64,000 nucleotides of DNA from positions 1-64,000 of the forward strand of contig JAPLPE010000015.1 in NCBI GenBank assembly GCA_026400355.1, written 5' to 3'. The translations under genes were made by a program, and so were the position numbers. The notes beneath the pieces are model-generated. The model worked only from the letters and a program-made list of their open reading frames with translations. It was not told the origin of the DNA and searched no databases. Origin of the DNA: Rhodobacterales bacterium. GTDB taxonomy: Bacteria > Pseudomonadota > Alphaproteobacteria > Rhodobacterales > Rhodobacteraceae. Below, in pieces: positions 26,664-35,869 of this stretch (positions are counted from its first letter, which is position 1; each line of letters starts with the position of its first letter).

Positions 26664-27701
26664 ATGAGCACCGCCGCCCTTGCCATCGACCTTGACGCCA
26701 TCGCCGCCAACTGGACGGCGCTCGCCCGCCTGTCCCAGGCCGAAACCGCCGCCGTGGTCAAGGCCGATGCCTATGGCCTCGGCGCCGGACGCATCGCCCG
26801 CGCCCTCGCCCGCGCCGGCGCCCGCCGCTTCTTCGTCGCCGTCGCCGAAGAAGGCGCCGCCGTGCGCGAGGCGGTCGGTCCAGGGCCGGAGATCGGCGTG
26901 TTCGCCGGCCACATGCGCGGCGATACCGACATGATCGCCGACCTCGGCCTCACGCCCATGCTGAACACGCTGGACCAGGTGACCCGTCATCTCGAGGCGC
27001 TTCCGGGCCACCCCTTCGGCGTGCAACTCGACACCGGCATGAACCGCCTCGGCATGGAATGGGATGAATGGGCTGCTGTGGCCGAAATCATCCTCGCCCA
27101 GAACCCGGTTCTCCTGATGAGCCATCTGGCCTGCGCCGATGAGCCCGGCCACCCGATGAACCCCTACCAGCTCGACATCTTCCACCAGATGACCGACGGC
27201 CTCGGCGTGCCCCGTTCGCTCTCGGCCACGGGCGGCGTCCTTCTGGGGCCTGACTATCATTTCGACGTCACCCGTCCTGGCATCGGCCTTTACGGCGGCG
27301 CGCCCTTTGACCGCGCCCGCCCTGTCATCCGGCTCGATCTACCTGTCGTCCAGATCCGCGCCCTGACAACGGGTGAAGTCGTAGGCTACGGCAATTCATG
27401 GCAGGCCACCCGCCCCTCCCGCATCGCCACGCTCTCTGGCGGGTATGCCGACGGGCTCCTTCGCAGCCTGTCGCACAAGGCTGTCTTCTGGCACGAGGAT
27501 CGGCCCTGCCCCCTCGTCGGCCGTGTCTCGATGGACCTCATCACCGTGGACATTACCGACCTGCCCGATGATCCCGCCTACCTGACGCTCCTCGGCCCGC
27601 ATCAGGGCGTGGACGACCTCGCGACCCAGGCCGGCACCATCGGGTACGAGATCCTGACAAGTCTCGGCCCCCGCTACGACCGCCGATACCTCTCGGGATG
27701 A
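26664..27701 (+). CDS. alr: Alanine racemase
   Basis: This PLP enzyme makes D-alanine for peptidoglycan. The 345-residue fold-type III protein has the Schiff-base Lys in [20 protein letters not shown] (about residue 34), the [12 protein letters not shown] strand and the C-terminal [12 protein letters not shown], with the second active-site region from GYGNSW. It is followed without a gap (ATGATC overlap) by the MlaE-like permease. Confidence 0.94.
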   Translation: MSTAALAIDLDAIAANWTALARLSQAETAAVVKADAYGLGAGRIARALARAGARRFFVAVAEEGAAVREAVGPGPEIGVFAGHMRGDTDMIADLGLTPMLNTLDQVTRHLEALPGHPFGVQLDTGMNRLGMEWDEWAAVAEIILAQNPVLLMSHLACADEPGHPMNPYQLDIFHQMTDGLGVPRSLSATGGVLLGPDYHFDVTRPGIGLYGGAPFDRARPVIRLDLPVVQIRALTTGEVVGYGNSWQATRPSRIATLSGGYADGLLRSLSHKAVFWHEDRPCPLVGRVSMDLITVDITDLPDDPAYLTLLGPHQGVDDLATQAGTIGYEILTSLGPRYDRRYLSG

Positions 27702-28474
27702 TCCGCTTTCTGGCTTCTGTCGGCGCGGCAACGCTGGCCGCGCTCGCCTCCATCGGGCGGCTCGCGATGTTCGTGGCCGATACGGTCAGCCACCTTGTCC
27801 GCCCCCCCTTCTACCTGCGCGAATTCGGCCATGCGCTGCTCCAGATCGGCTACTTCTCCCTGCCCGTCGTGGGCCTGACTGCACTGTTCACCGGCGGCGC
27901 CCTCGCGCTCCAGATCTACGCCGGCGGGGCAAGGTTCAGTGCCGAGGCCGTAGTGCCCCAGATCGTGGCGATAGGTATGGTCCGCGAACTCGGGCCGGTC
28001 CTTGTGGGCCTGATGATCGCCGCCCGCGTGACCTCCTCCATCGCGGCCGAAATCGCCACGATGAAGGTCACCGAACAGCTTGATGCGCTGGTGACACTTT
28101 CGACCAACCCGATGAAATACCTCACCCTGCCCCGCGTTCTGGCCGCGACCCTCGTCATGCCCATTCTTGTGGCCGTGGGCGACATCATTGGAATCATGGG
28201 CGGTTTTGTCGTGGCCACGGAACGGCTCGGCTTCAATGCGGCAAGCTACATCCAGAACACGGTCAATTTCCTCGAACCGCTCGACATCATCTCTTCGCTC
28301 GCCAAAGGCGCCGTGTTCGGCTTCATCGCGGCCCTCATGGGCTGCTACTTCGGCATGAACTCCGAACGCGGCGCCATGGGCGTTGGACGGGCCACCAAAG
28401 GCTCGGTCGTGGCCGCAGCCGTTCTGATCCTCGCCGCCAACTTCATCCTGACCGAAGCGTTCTTTTCCGCATGA
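27698..28474 (+). CDS. MlaE-family ABC transporter permease
   Basis: The 258-residue membrane protein has the MlaE pattern: an amphipathic N-terminus, then five hydrophobic segments, with the conserved stretch [20 protein letters not shown] and [18 protein letters not shown] in the middle. MlaE permeases move phospholipid between inner and outer membrane. The gene overlaps alr and the ATPase gene. The usual MlaD (MCE-domain) and MlaC genes do not follow, so the substrate-side components must be encoded elsewhere or differ. Confidence 0.88.
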   Translation: MIRFLASVGAATLAALASIGRLAMFVADTVSHLVRPPFYLREFGHALLQIGYFSLPVVGLTALFTGGALALQIYAGGARFSAEAVVPQIVAIGMVRELGPVLVGLMIAARVTSSIAAEIATMKVTEQLDALVTLSTNPMKYLTLPRVLAATLVMPILVAVGDIIGIMGGFVVATERLGFNAASYIQNTVNFLEPLDIISSLAKGAVFGFIAALMGCYFGMNSERGAMGVGRATKGSVVAAAVLILAANFILTEAFFSA

Positions 28475-29217
28475 TTACGCTGATCGATCTGCACAAGGCC
28501 TTCGGGGCGAACAGGGTGCTGCAGGGTGCCAGACTTGTCATACCAACGGGGCAAAGCATGGTCGTCATCGGCGGCTCGGGCACGGGCAAATCCGTCCTCA
28601 TCAAATGCATCCTCGGAATTGTGAAGCCCGATTCCGGCACTATCCTGATCGACGGTCAGGACGTGGCCAAAGTGCCGCGTGACGCCTTCCTCGCCCGTTT
28701 CGGCATGCTGTTTCAGGGTGGTGCGCTTTTCGACTCGCTCCCGGTTTGGCAGAACGTCGCCTTCCGCCTCCTGCGCGGTTCGCTCGCAACGCCCAAGGTC
28801 GAGGCCAAGGAAATTGCCATCTCCAAACTCCGTCGCGTGGGCCTGTCGCCTGACGTGGCCGACCGCTTGCCCGCCGAACTGTCTGGCGGGATGCAGAAAC
28901 GCGTGGGCCTCGCCCGCGCCATCTGCGCCGAACCCGAAATCATCTTCTTCGACGAACCCACCACCGGCCTCGACCCGATCATGGCCGGCGTCATCAACGA
29001 CCTCATCCGCGAAATTGTGTCCGAGATGGGCGCCACCGCTGTCACAATCACCCATGACCTGACCTCGGTCCGTGCCATCGCCGACCGGGTCGCGATGCTC
29101 CACGGCGGCATCATCCGCTGGGAGGGCCCCATCGCCGACCTTGATTCGAGCAATGATCCCTATGTCGACCAGTTCATCCACGGTCGCGCCACCGGACCCA
29201 TAGCCACGATCCGCTGA
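28471..29217 (+). CDS. MlaF-family ABC transporter ATP-binding protein
   Basis: The 248-residue ATPase has Walker A GGSGTGKSVLIKC, the signature LSGGMQKRVGLARAI, and Walker B IIFFDEPTTGLDP followed by ITHDLTSV. The GGMQKR form of the signature is characteristic of MlaF-type ATPases. It overlaps the MlaE-like permease by four bases. About 190 bases without a recognisable gene follow before the next CDS. Confidence 0.92.
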   Translation: MITLIDLHKAFGANRVLQGARLVIPTGQSMVVIGGSGTGKSVLIKCILGIVKPDSGTILIDGQDVAKVPRDAFLARFGMLFQGGALFDSLPVWQNVAFRLLRGSLATPKVEAKEIAISKLRRVGLSPDVADRLPAELSGGMQKRVGLARAICAEPEIIFFDEPTTGLDPIMAGVINDLIREIVSEMGATAVTITHDLTSVRAIADRVAMLHGGIIRWEGPIADLDSSNDPYVDQFIHGRATGPIATIR

Positions 29218-29406
29218 TCGCCGCAACTTCAGCGCACTGTTTCGCTTGTCTCAACAATCCCCAAGCTTTCTGCCGGATCTATCCCTTTTCGCGCAACACT
29301 TGCCCCAGTCCTGCCATTTTCCCTTTCACGGCAGGCATTTGTCCGCCTAACCTCGCCCCGTCAACGATGTTGCGTCGGGGGGCGCGGACCTTTGTCATTT
29401 GGCTCC

Positions 29407-30192
29407 ATGCTATTGTCCGTATCGCGTTTCCTGCATTCGGCCTCGCTTTACCTGCTCGGACTTGCCGCGCTTGCCGCCCTGACGGCAACGCTTCTTGCCG
29501 CCGCCGGAGTCCTGCCTTGGCTCACCCTGATGGGCCAGTATGGCGCGACCATAGTCCCGCAGGCGGGCATCTGGGTGCAGGTCGGCGTCACGACGCTCCT
29601 CTGCCTTCTGACGTTCTTCATCCCTACGAATGCCCGCATTCTCGCACTCGAAAACAGCCACCGCAACTTCCAGGTCTCGATGGAGGATGTGGCCAAGGCC
29701 TATTACATCTGCCACACCGCCGACCGCCGCGGTGTGTTCACGATGTCTTCGGAATTCGACGCCATTCGCGAACGCCTTGCCTATTTGCGCGACCATCCCG
29801 ATCTGGGCCAGCTCGAGGCCGGCGTGCTTACCCTCGCCGCCCAGATGAGCGAGCAGGCCCGCCATCTGGCCGAGGTCTATTCCGACGACAAGTTGGCCCG
29901 TGCCAAAGATTTCCTCGCCCAGCGCCAGAAAGAGGCCGAAGACCAGCAGGCCCGCATCATCGACGCGCTCCATATCTGCCGGCAGATCAAACGCTGGGCC
30001 GATCAGGTCGAAATCGAAGAGGCCATCGTCGCAAGCCAACTCCAGCAGCTCGACGAACAATTGCAGGGCGCTCTGCCCCTCCTCGGCTACGGGTTCGAAA
30101 ATGTCGAGGACGATAGCCCGACAAACAATGTCGTCTCCCTCACCGCACAGAAACCGATCCCTCATTCCGTCGCCCAGCCTGCCGCCGAGTAA
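29407..30192 (+). CDS. Membrane protein with coiled-coil body, function unknown
   Basis: The 261-residue protein has two N-terminal hydrophobic helices (SLYLLGLAALAALTATLLAAAGVL and a second ending LLCLLTFFIP). A long, charged helical region follows, with MEDVAKAYYICHTADRRGVF, MSSEFDAIRERLAYLRDHPDL and IEEAIVASQLQQLDEQLQ. Homologues in the Rhodobacterales are often labelled DNA repair protein, but no nuclease, ATPase or DNA-binding motif is visible, so I do not use that name. A cytoplasmic coiled coil tethered to the membrane is what the sequence supports. ATG 29407 is preferred to the upstream TTG. Confidence 0.7.
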   Translation: MLLSVSRFLHSASLYLLGLAALAALTATLLAAAGVLPWLTLMGQYGATIVPQAGIWVQVGVTTLLCLLTFFIPTNARILALENSHRNFQVSMEDVAKAYYICHTADRRGVFTMSSEFDAIRERLAYLRDHPDLGQLEAGVLTLAAQMSEQARHLAEVYSDDKLARAKDFLAQRQKEAEDQQARIIDALHICRQIKRWADQVEIEEAIVASQLQQLDEQLQGALPLLGYGFENVEDDSPTNNVVSLTAQKPIPHSVAQPAAE

Positions 30193-30315
30193 CCTCTTGC
30201 AACCGCGCAGTCCGACCGCCACCTTGTCGCTCGTTTAAGGACGGCGCGACAGATTCGCCCCACCTGCGACACACCAAAGGCCTTGACCCGGGCCATCCAC
30301 GCGGGAAGGGACAAG

Positions 30316-30765
30316 ATGCGTGCGCTGCAACTGGCCAATCTGACCCTCCTCGTCCTCTTTCCCCTCTCATGGTTCGCCCCGCTCCTTCGCGCAGGCCTCC
30401 TGCCGCTCTTTGGCCTGGACGAAGTCACCGTCGTCTCCGGCCTGCAGTCCCTCTGGGAAGCCGATGTGGCGCTGGCCCTCCTCGTTACCTTCCTTGCCAT
30501 CTTCGCGCCAATGATGAAGACGATCGGCCTTGCTCTCATCCACGCGGGCCTCCTCGTGCCCCGCGTGCTGCCAGTCCTCTCATGGCTCGGCAAACTCGCC
30601 ATGGCCGATGTATTCCTGATCGCGCTCTACGTCGTGGTCATCAAGAGCATCGGCTTCGGCACCGTCGAGACCGCCTGGGGTCTCTACCTCTTCTCGGCCT
30701 GCGTTCTTGCCTCGATCCTCATCTCGACCCTGACCGAACGCCACCTGAAGCAGCAGACCTCCTGA
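30316..30765 (+). CDS. PqiA-like integral membrane protein
   Basis: The 149-residue protein has four hydrophobic segments and the PqiA-domain pattern (LPLFGLDEVTVVSGLQSLWE; MMKTIGLALIHAGLLVP; KLAMADVFLIALYVVVIK), equivalent to one of the two halves of E. coli PqiA. PqiA works with MCE-domain proteins in lipid transport. The neighbouring MlaE/MlaF genes fit a shared lipid-transport theme, but no MCE protein is nearby. GGAAGGG precedes ATG 30316. Confidence 0.85.
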   Translation: MRALQLANLTLLVLFPLSWFAPLLRAGLLPLFGLDEVTVVSGLQSLWEADVALALLVTFLAIFAPMMKTIGLALIHAGLLVPRVLPVLSWLGKLAMADVFLIALYVVVIKSIGFGTVETAWGLYLFSACVLASILISTLTERHLKQQTS

Positions 30766-30772
30766 CAGGTGC

Positions 30773-30817
30773 GTAGGGCGGGGTTCACCCCGCCCCTCCC
30801 CAAGCGAGGCCGCGCGG
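30773..30817. repeat. Dispersed palindromic repeat, family A copy 3
   Basis: GTAGGGCGGGGTTCACCCCG is a near-perfect palindrome continuing CCCCTCCCCAAGCGAGGCCG. It sits in the convergent gap between the pqiA-like gene and the next minus-strand operon, the left edge of the proposed accessory island. It may serve as a terminator hairpin. Confidence 0.55.
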
Positions 30818-30829
30818 AACAAGGGCACC

Positions 30830-32002
30830 TCACCCCGCCAAAGCCGCGCCGATCCATTCGAGCCGCTTGGGCGGCACCAGCCCCAGATTGTAGAAATTGA
30901 ACCCGTCCACCCCGCCTGCCGCCTTAACCCGAGCTGCAAGGTCGTCCCGGTCCTTTACATTCGGGTGGAAAAGCTGGAACCCCGCAGTCAGCGTCTTCTC
31001 CGGCCCCAGCACTGCCCGCGCCCCGGCCATCACACTCGCGATCCGCTCAACCGGCGTGAAGTAGGCGCAATGCACGATTCCATCCACAAACGGCACCACT
31101 GCCGCCACATCGACCCCGCCAGACCACGACCCTTCAAAGTCGATAAGCAAGAGACGCACGCCTTCCGGCACGACCGCCTTGATCTCTGCCACCAGTGACG
31201 TCACCGGCTCCGACCGCCACAGAAGATAATCATGGACCACCGGAAACCCCGCAAAGGCCGCAATCCCCAGCGCTGGAAAATCGGGAAACTGCGCTTCGGG
31301 CAGTTCGCGGGCAAGAGCTGCATCCAGCCACTTCAGCACCATCGCCCGCGCACCCGTTGCATCGACCCCGGCCATCGTCGCCCGAGTCAGACAATGGTCA
31401 CAAAAGCAAACGCCCAGCAGGAAATCATCCTCGCGCAGCACGGGCAGCCCGTCTTTCTCATGGTGATAGCCATGCGAAAACCCCATGAAATCAGGACTTT
31501 CCAATTCGATCCTGTCTGGCCGATATCGCTCCGAAATCTCGCGCACCATTCCCGTTACATAGGCCCGCGCCGCCGGACTTGACGGGCAAAGCCCGTAGTA
31601 ATGCGGGTCCCCATGCGCCGTCCGAACCACATGCTCCGGATGAAGCATCCCCAGACGCGTATTGTGCAGACAGACCGTCCAGCAACTCACCCCCGGCCCG
31701 CCACGGTCCCGGAGATCGACCAAAGCCGCAAGCTGATCGCCTTCCTCAGCCACGATCCGCGCCTCCAGCGGCACAATCTCCGCCCCCGCCCAGCGCACCG
31801 GATCAACCTTGTAGTAAACCGTTCCATCCTCTGGGAAATACACCCGCCGCTTCGGGTTCCCCGGCTGCAGGAAGCGCCCCGCATGATAGGACGTGGCAAG
31901 GCTCACCATCCCCACGCCCACTCCGGCCAAGGTTGCCACAACCGTGTCCACCCCCAGATCATGCAGATCCCAGGGGTAGGCCCAGACCGAAACCTCACGC
32001 AT
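30830..32002 (-). CDS. Putative TIM-barrel hydrolase of unknown family
   Basis: The 390-residue soluble protein reads like an eight-stranded barrel: VSVWAYPWDLHDLG at the start, RPDRIELESPDFMGFSHGYH mid-protein, and VRLLLIDFEGSW and DGFNFYNLGLVPPKRLEW near the end. A CFCDHC motif (about residue 195) recalls the C-x-C-x-x-C found in several poorly characterised glycosidase-like TIM barrels. Candidate acids are in ELESPD and IDFEGS. It overlaps the metallohydrolase gene upstream by eight bases, so it is the last gene of the minus-strand catabolic operon. Substrate unknown. Confidence 0.6.
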   Translation of the reverse strand: MREVSVWAYPWDLHDLGVDTVVATLAGVGVGMVSLATSYHAGRFLQPGNPKRRVYFPEDGTVYYKVDPVRWAGAEIVPLEARIVAEEGDQLAALVDLRDRGGPGVSCWTVCLHNTRLGMLHPEHVVRTAHGDPHYYGLCPSSPAARAYVTGMVREISERYRPDRIELESPDFMGFSHGYHHEKDGLPVLREDDFLLGVCFCDHCLTRATMAGVDATGARAMVLKWLDAALARELPEAQFPDFPALGIAAFAGFPVVHDYLLWRSEPVTSLVAEIKAVVPEGVRLLLIDFEGSWSGGVDVAAVVPFVDGIVHCAYFTPVERIASVMAGARAVLGPEKTLTAGFQLFHPNVKDRDDLAARVKAAGGVDGFNFYNLGLVPPKRLEWIGAALAG

Positions 32003-33119
32003 CCCAGACGCCGCCTATCACCATTCCCTTCGCCGTCAGCCGCTGCGCGAAATGTACGTTCTCGCCCCGCACATCCTCCAGATCAATCGCCCGGTCCTCA
32101 AGCGCGATCACACTCGCGTCCCCCGCCGCACCAACGGCCAGCGTGCCCAGTTCCGGTCGCCGCACTGCCTCCGCGGCCTTGACCGTCGCACTCGCCACCA
32201 CATCGGGGAGCGACATCCCTAAAGCCATGAACTTTGTCATCGTCCGCAAAAGGTCCCAGGCCGGTCCATGAATGCACATCGCATGCACGTCCGAGGATAC
32301 CGTGTCTGGCCAGAACCCCGCTGCTACCATCTTGCGCGCCGTGTCCCAGGAAAACGACCCCATCCCATGGCCCACGTCGAACAGCACCCCCCGCGCCCGA
32401 GCCTCCAGCACCGCCTCCCGCACGCGGCCATCCGCGTGGCAGGGCGCATTCGGGAAGGGACGGAAGCAATGCGTCAGCACATCCCCCTTCCGCAGCCGCG
32501 CCACCACATCGGCATAGGTCGGCGGCGGCTCGTCAATATGCACCATCAACGGCAGCCCAGATGCCTCGGCCACGTCCAGCGCCACATCCAAAGGCGCAAT
32601 ACCCGACGGCCCGCTCGCATTGCGCCCCACCCGTACCTTGATCCCGATGATGCAGTCCCGGTTCGCCTCGGCCACAGCCACGGCCTCGCGCGCCGCCATC
32701 AGGCGCATGTCATGGCTCTCACCCACCATGATCGTGGACGAAAACGCATAGATCCCCGCGAATGACACATGCAGATAGACCAGCACCCGTGCGCGCGATT
32801 TCTCGATCACATGCGCCCGGAACCCCGGAAAGTTGCCCGGTCCCGCGCTGCCTGTATCCACACAGGTCGTCACCGCTGATTGCCGCGCATAGGCATCCAC
32901 CTCGACGCCGAGCGACGTGCCCCCCCAGTATACATGCGTATGCAGGTCGATCAGCCCCGGCGTCACGATCAGCCCGGCACAGTCCTGCTCGACCGCACCC
33001 CGCAACCCCGGTCCGACCGCGGCAACCCGGCCGCTGGCAAAGGCAACATCTGTCACCGCATCCATCCCCTGCGAAGGGTCAGTCACGCGGCCGCCCTTCA
33101 GGACCAGATCATGCGCCAT
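31995..33119 (-). CDS. Amidohydrolase/deacetylase-family metallohydrolase
   Basis: The 374-residue protein belongs to the amidohydrolase superfamily: DLHTHVYWGG with the HxH metal pair near residue 60, GIKVRVG with the probable carboxylated Lys, MVHIDEPP and LTHCFRP with metal His residues, and SSDVHAMC with the catalytic Asp. The layout is closest to the amidohydrolase/deacetylase group that includes D-aminoacylase-like and N-acetyl-D-amino-acid deacetylase enzymes; a dihydroorotase-like activity is the main alternative. It lies between the amidase and TIM-barrel genes. Confidence 0.75.
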   Translation of the reverse strand: MAHDLVLKGGRVTDPSQGMDAVTDVAFASGRVAAVGPGLRGAVEQDCAGLIVTPGLIDLHTHVYWGGTSLGVEVDAYARQSAVTTCVDTGSAGPGNFPGFRAHVIEKSRARVLVYLHVSFAGIYAFSSTIMVGESHDMRLMAAREAVAVAEANRDCIIGIKVRVGRNASGPSGIAPLDVALDVAEASGLPLMVHIDEPPPTYADVVARLRKGDVLTHCFRPFPNAPCHADGRVREAVLEARARGVLFDVGHGMGSFSWDTARKMVAAGFWPDTVSSDVHAMCIHGPAWDLLRTMTKFMALGMSLPDVVASATVKAAEAVRRPELGTLAVGAAGDASVIALEDRAIDLEDVRGENVHFAQRLTAKGMVIGGVWDA

Positions 33120-33131
33120 CTCTCTCCTCCT

Positions 33132-34553
33132 TTACGCCATTGCAGGCCGTCGTCCGGCCCATGGCATCGCCTGCTCCAACACCCGCGCCACAGCCAGCAA
33201 GGTCCCCTCCGCCCCCTGCCGACCGACCAACTGTATGCCCAAAGGCAACCCGTCCGCAAACTGCCCCAAGGGTAGCGACACCGCCGGCTGGCCCGAGATA
33301 TTGAACGGAAACAGGAACATCGCATCGGCCCAACGTGCATTGTAGGCGTCCAGATCGGTCATCGACATGTCGTAGTAGCCCACAGGCCGTGGCGGCTGGG
33401 TCAGGGTCGGCATGATATAGACATCATACGGCAACAGATCCTGTACGATCCCCCGCGCCGCCTGCCGCAGCGCCTCGACCCGGCCCACATGGTCCGTGGC
33501 CTTGACCGCCCGCCCGCGCTGAATGATCGCCCAAGTCACCGGTTCCACATCCTCCGGTGTCACCTTCCGCCCGACGACCGTCTCCATGAAGTTCCAGAAA
33601 CTCGCAGGCTCCACGACCGACATGGCCGTATAGAGCGCCCAGAGCGCCTCGAGATCGGTGCCCATGTCCTTCTCTTCCACGGCATGCCCTGCGCCTTCCA
33701 GCACAAGCGCCACAGCATTCACGGCGGCCGACACCTCGGAGTGCACCGGCCCTGGCGCGGTTACGGTAAACCCCACGCGCAACCCGCGCGGCTCCCGCTC
33801 CATTGCAGTCAGAAACGGCTCCTCCGCCGCGGGCAACGGATATGGATCCCCGGCCACAGATCCCGAGACCGCATCCAGATAGGCCGCCGTATCCCGCACC
33901 GTGCGCGAGTTGCAGGACGCATAGGCCCCGCCGACCCACCAGTCGCCGAAGGGCGCCGCACTCACCCGCCCCCGTGTCCCTTTCAGCCCCACAACCCCGC
34001 AACAGGCCGCAGGCGCCCGAATCGACCCGGCCCCGTCCGTCGCTTCGGCCAGCGGCACCATCCCCGCCGCGACCGCGACCGAGGCCCCCCCGCTTGACCC
34101 GCCCGGCGTCACAGCCGGATCCCACGGGTTCAGGCACGGCCCATAAAGCACCGGCTCCGTCGCAATCGACCACCCGTTCTCGGGCGCATTCGTGACCCCC
34201 AGCATCGACAGTCCCGCCGCCTTCATCAGGCCCACCACATGACTGTCCGCCTGCGCCACCTGATCCTTGAGGAAACGCGATGCATTGGGGGCTTTCACCC
34301 CCGCCCAGGACACTGACAGATCCTTGATCAGAAAAGGCACCCCCGCCAGCGCCGCCCCCCGGCCCACGGAAGCTGCCGCTGCCCGTCCAATGTCGTATCG
34401 CTTGTCGACAACCGCATTGAGCTTGGGATTCAAACGCTCGATCACCCGGATCGCCGCCTCGGCCACTTCGACCGCCGAAACTTCGCCGTCGCACACAAGC
34501 CCAGCAAGGCCGACAGCATCGGTCGTAGCATATAGACTGTCGATATCCGTCAT
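33132..34553 (-). CDS. Amidase (amidase signature family)
   Basis: The 473-residue enzyme has the Ser-cisSer-Lys triad regions of the family: FLIKDLSVSWAG (Lys, about residue 75), the glycine-rich PGGSSGGASVAVAAG (about residue 150), and TDGAGSIRAPAACCGVVGLK with the nucleophilic Ser (about residue 175). It should hydrolyse a carboxamide to acid and ammonia. ATG 34553 is taken because the longer frame starts inside the upstream repeat. The gene is transcribed with the metallohydrolase, suggesting consecutive amide-bond hydrolyses. Confidence 0.85.
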   Translation of the reverse strand: MTDIDSLYATTDAVGLAGLVCDGEVSAVEVAEAAIRVIERLNPKLNAVVDKRYDIGRAAAASVGRGAALAGVPFLIKDLSVSWAGVKAPNASRFLKDQVAQADSHVVGLMKAAGLSMLGVTNAPENGWSIATEPVLYGPCLNPWDPAVTPGGSSGGASVAVAAGMVPLAEATDGAGSIRAPAACCGVVGLKGTRGRVSAAPFGDWWVGGAYASCNSRTVRDTAAYLDAVSGSVAGDPYPLPAAEEPFLTAMEREPRGLRVGFTVTAPGPVHSEVSAAVNAVALVLEGAGHAVEEKDMGTDLEALWALYTAMSVVEPASFWNFMETVVGRKVTPEDVEPVTWAIIQRGRAVKATDHVGRVEALRQAARGIVQDLLPYDVYIMPTLTQPPRPVGYYDMSMTDLDAYNARWADAMFLFPFNISGQPAVSLPLGQFADGLPLGIQLVGRQGAEGTLLAVARVLEQAMPWAGRRPAMA

Positions 34554-34580
34554 CTTCTGGTCCCCCCGCTTCTCTTGGTT

Positions 34581-34620
34581 CCAAACATACCGGGGTGCCG
34601 AAGGTGGTGGCAGAGCCCCC
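34581..34620. repeat. Dispersed repeat, family B copy 2
   Basis: CCAAACATACCGGGGTGCCG followed by a G-rich then C-rich run resembles the sites at 26581 and 42829. It lies in the 93-base gap between the amidase and oxidoreductase genes, so it may punctuate the operon mRNA. Confidence 0.4.
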
Positions 34621-34646
34621 TGACCGGCCAAACCAGCAGGAAACGC

Positions 34647-35729
34647 TCAATCCAGCCGGATCACCCGCTCCTCGGCAATCGACTGCTCGGCCGCCAACAC
34701 GATCCGCAAGGAATTGACCGCCGCATCCATCGACTCCGACAGGTCCAGATCCTCCGTGATCGCCTTCAGGAAGAACTCCTGCTCCCGGTCACACAACTCC
34801 TGATGGCCCGGTTCGTCCGTCATCGACAGGATGTCGTCCTTCTTCGTGAAATGCTTGTCGGCACCGACGTCGGCATAATGCACCCGGATCGCGTCGGTCT
34901 TGGTGTGCTTGTCGATATCGGCACTATCCGACAGATCATCCGCCTTGACCCGCGCCTCATCACTAGGAACCAGCGACACCGACCCCTTCGGCCCCACCAC
35001 ATCTTTCACAAAGAACGCCGTCTCAGACATCATCGGCCCCCAGCCCGCCTCGTACCAGCCGACCGATCCGTCGTCGAAAGTCACATGCAGATGCCCGTAA
35101 TTCTGCTTGTCCGCATCCGCCCAAAGTGCCGCACCGATCCCATGCACCCGCACGGGTTTCGCCCCCGTGAGCTGGCACATGATGTCCACATAATGCACCC
35201 CGCAATCGACAATCGGGATCAGACTGTCGATCAGGTTCTTGTGCCACATCCAGGCCGGGCCCGATGACTGCTGGTTAAGGTTCAGCCGCATCACCAAAGG
35301 CTTGCCAAGCGTCTGCCCTATCTCGATGAACTTCATCCAGCTGGGATGCACCCGCAGGATATAGCCCAGCACAAGCTTCTTGTTCAGCCGCCGCGCCGTG
35401 GCCACAACCGCCTCGGCATCGGCATTGTTGGTGGCGATAGGCTTCTCCATGAACACATGGGCCCCGGCCTCCATCGCCTTGATCGCATAGTCGGCATGCG
35501 TATTGGGCCAGGTGTTGATCGACACGGCATCGGGTCTGAGCTCCGCCAGCGCCGCCTCATAGTCCTCGAAAAGCGGATAGCCATCCAGTTCCTCTGGGAT
35601 CGACTTCGACCTGATCGTGCGCGAACACAGGCCCACGATCTGAAAGCCCGGATTGCGGTGATAGGCACTCGCATGGGACGCGCCCATATTGCCCAGACCC
35701 ACGACAAGTATCCTGACCGGTACGGTCAT
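34647..35729 (-). CDS. Gfo/Idh/MocA-family NAD(P)-dependent oxidoreductase
   Basis: The 360-residue protein has the N-terminal Rossmann fold with ILVVGLGNMGASHASAYHR (dinucleotide motif GxGxxG), the family signature AHVFMEKPIATN (EKP, about residue 95), and the C-terminal alpha/beta domain with IVDCGVHYVDIMCQLTGAKP containing the catalytic D-x3-H. Such enzymes oxidise sugars, inositols or related polyols. Here the operon context of amide hydrolases suggests an amino-sugar or N-acylated polyol, but that is inference. Confidence 0.88.
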   Translation of the reverse strand: MTVPVRILVVGLGNMGASHASAYHRNPGFQIVGLCSRTIRSKSIPEELDGYPLFEDYEAALAELRPDAVSINTWPNTHADYAIKAMEAGAHVFMEKPIATNNADAEAVVATARRLNKKLVLGYILRVHPSWMKFIEIGQTLGKPLVMRLNLNQQSSGPAWMWHKNLIDSLIPIVDCGVHYVDIMCQLTGAKPVRVHGIGAALWADADKQNYGHLHVTFDDGSVGWYEAGWGPMMSETAFFVKDVVGPKGSVSLVPSDEARVKADDLSDSADIDKHTKTDAIRVHYADVGADKHFTKKDDILSMTDEPGHQELCDREQEFFLKAITEDLDLSESMDAAVNSLRIVLAAEQSIAEERVIRLD

Positions 35730-35869
35730 CGCATCCTCCCCCTCTGAAACTTGCTTGCACCGGGCGTACACGCCCGGTGCCTTATCGTAGGGTGCGAACT
35801 TGCATGCACCAACCAATTGCTCAGCTCAGGGTCCGTGCAAGCACGCACCCCATGCCGGTGCCCACCAGA

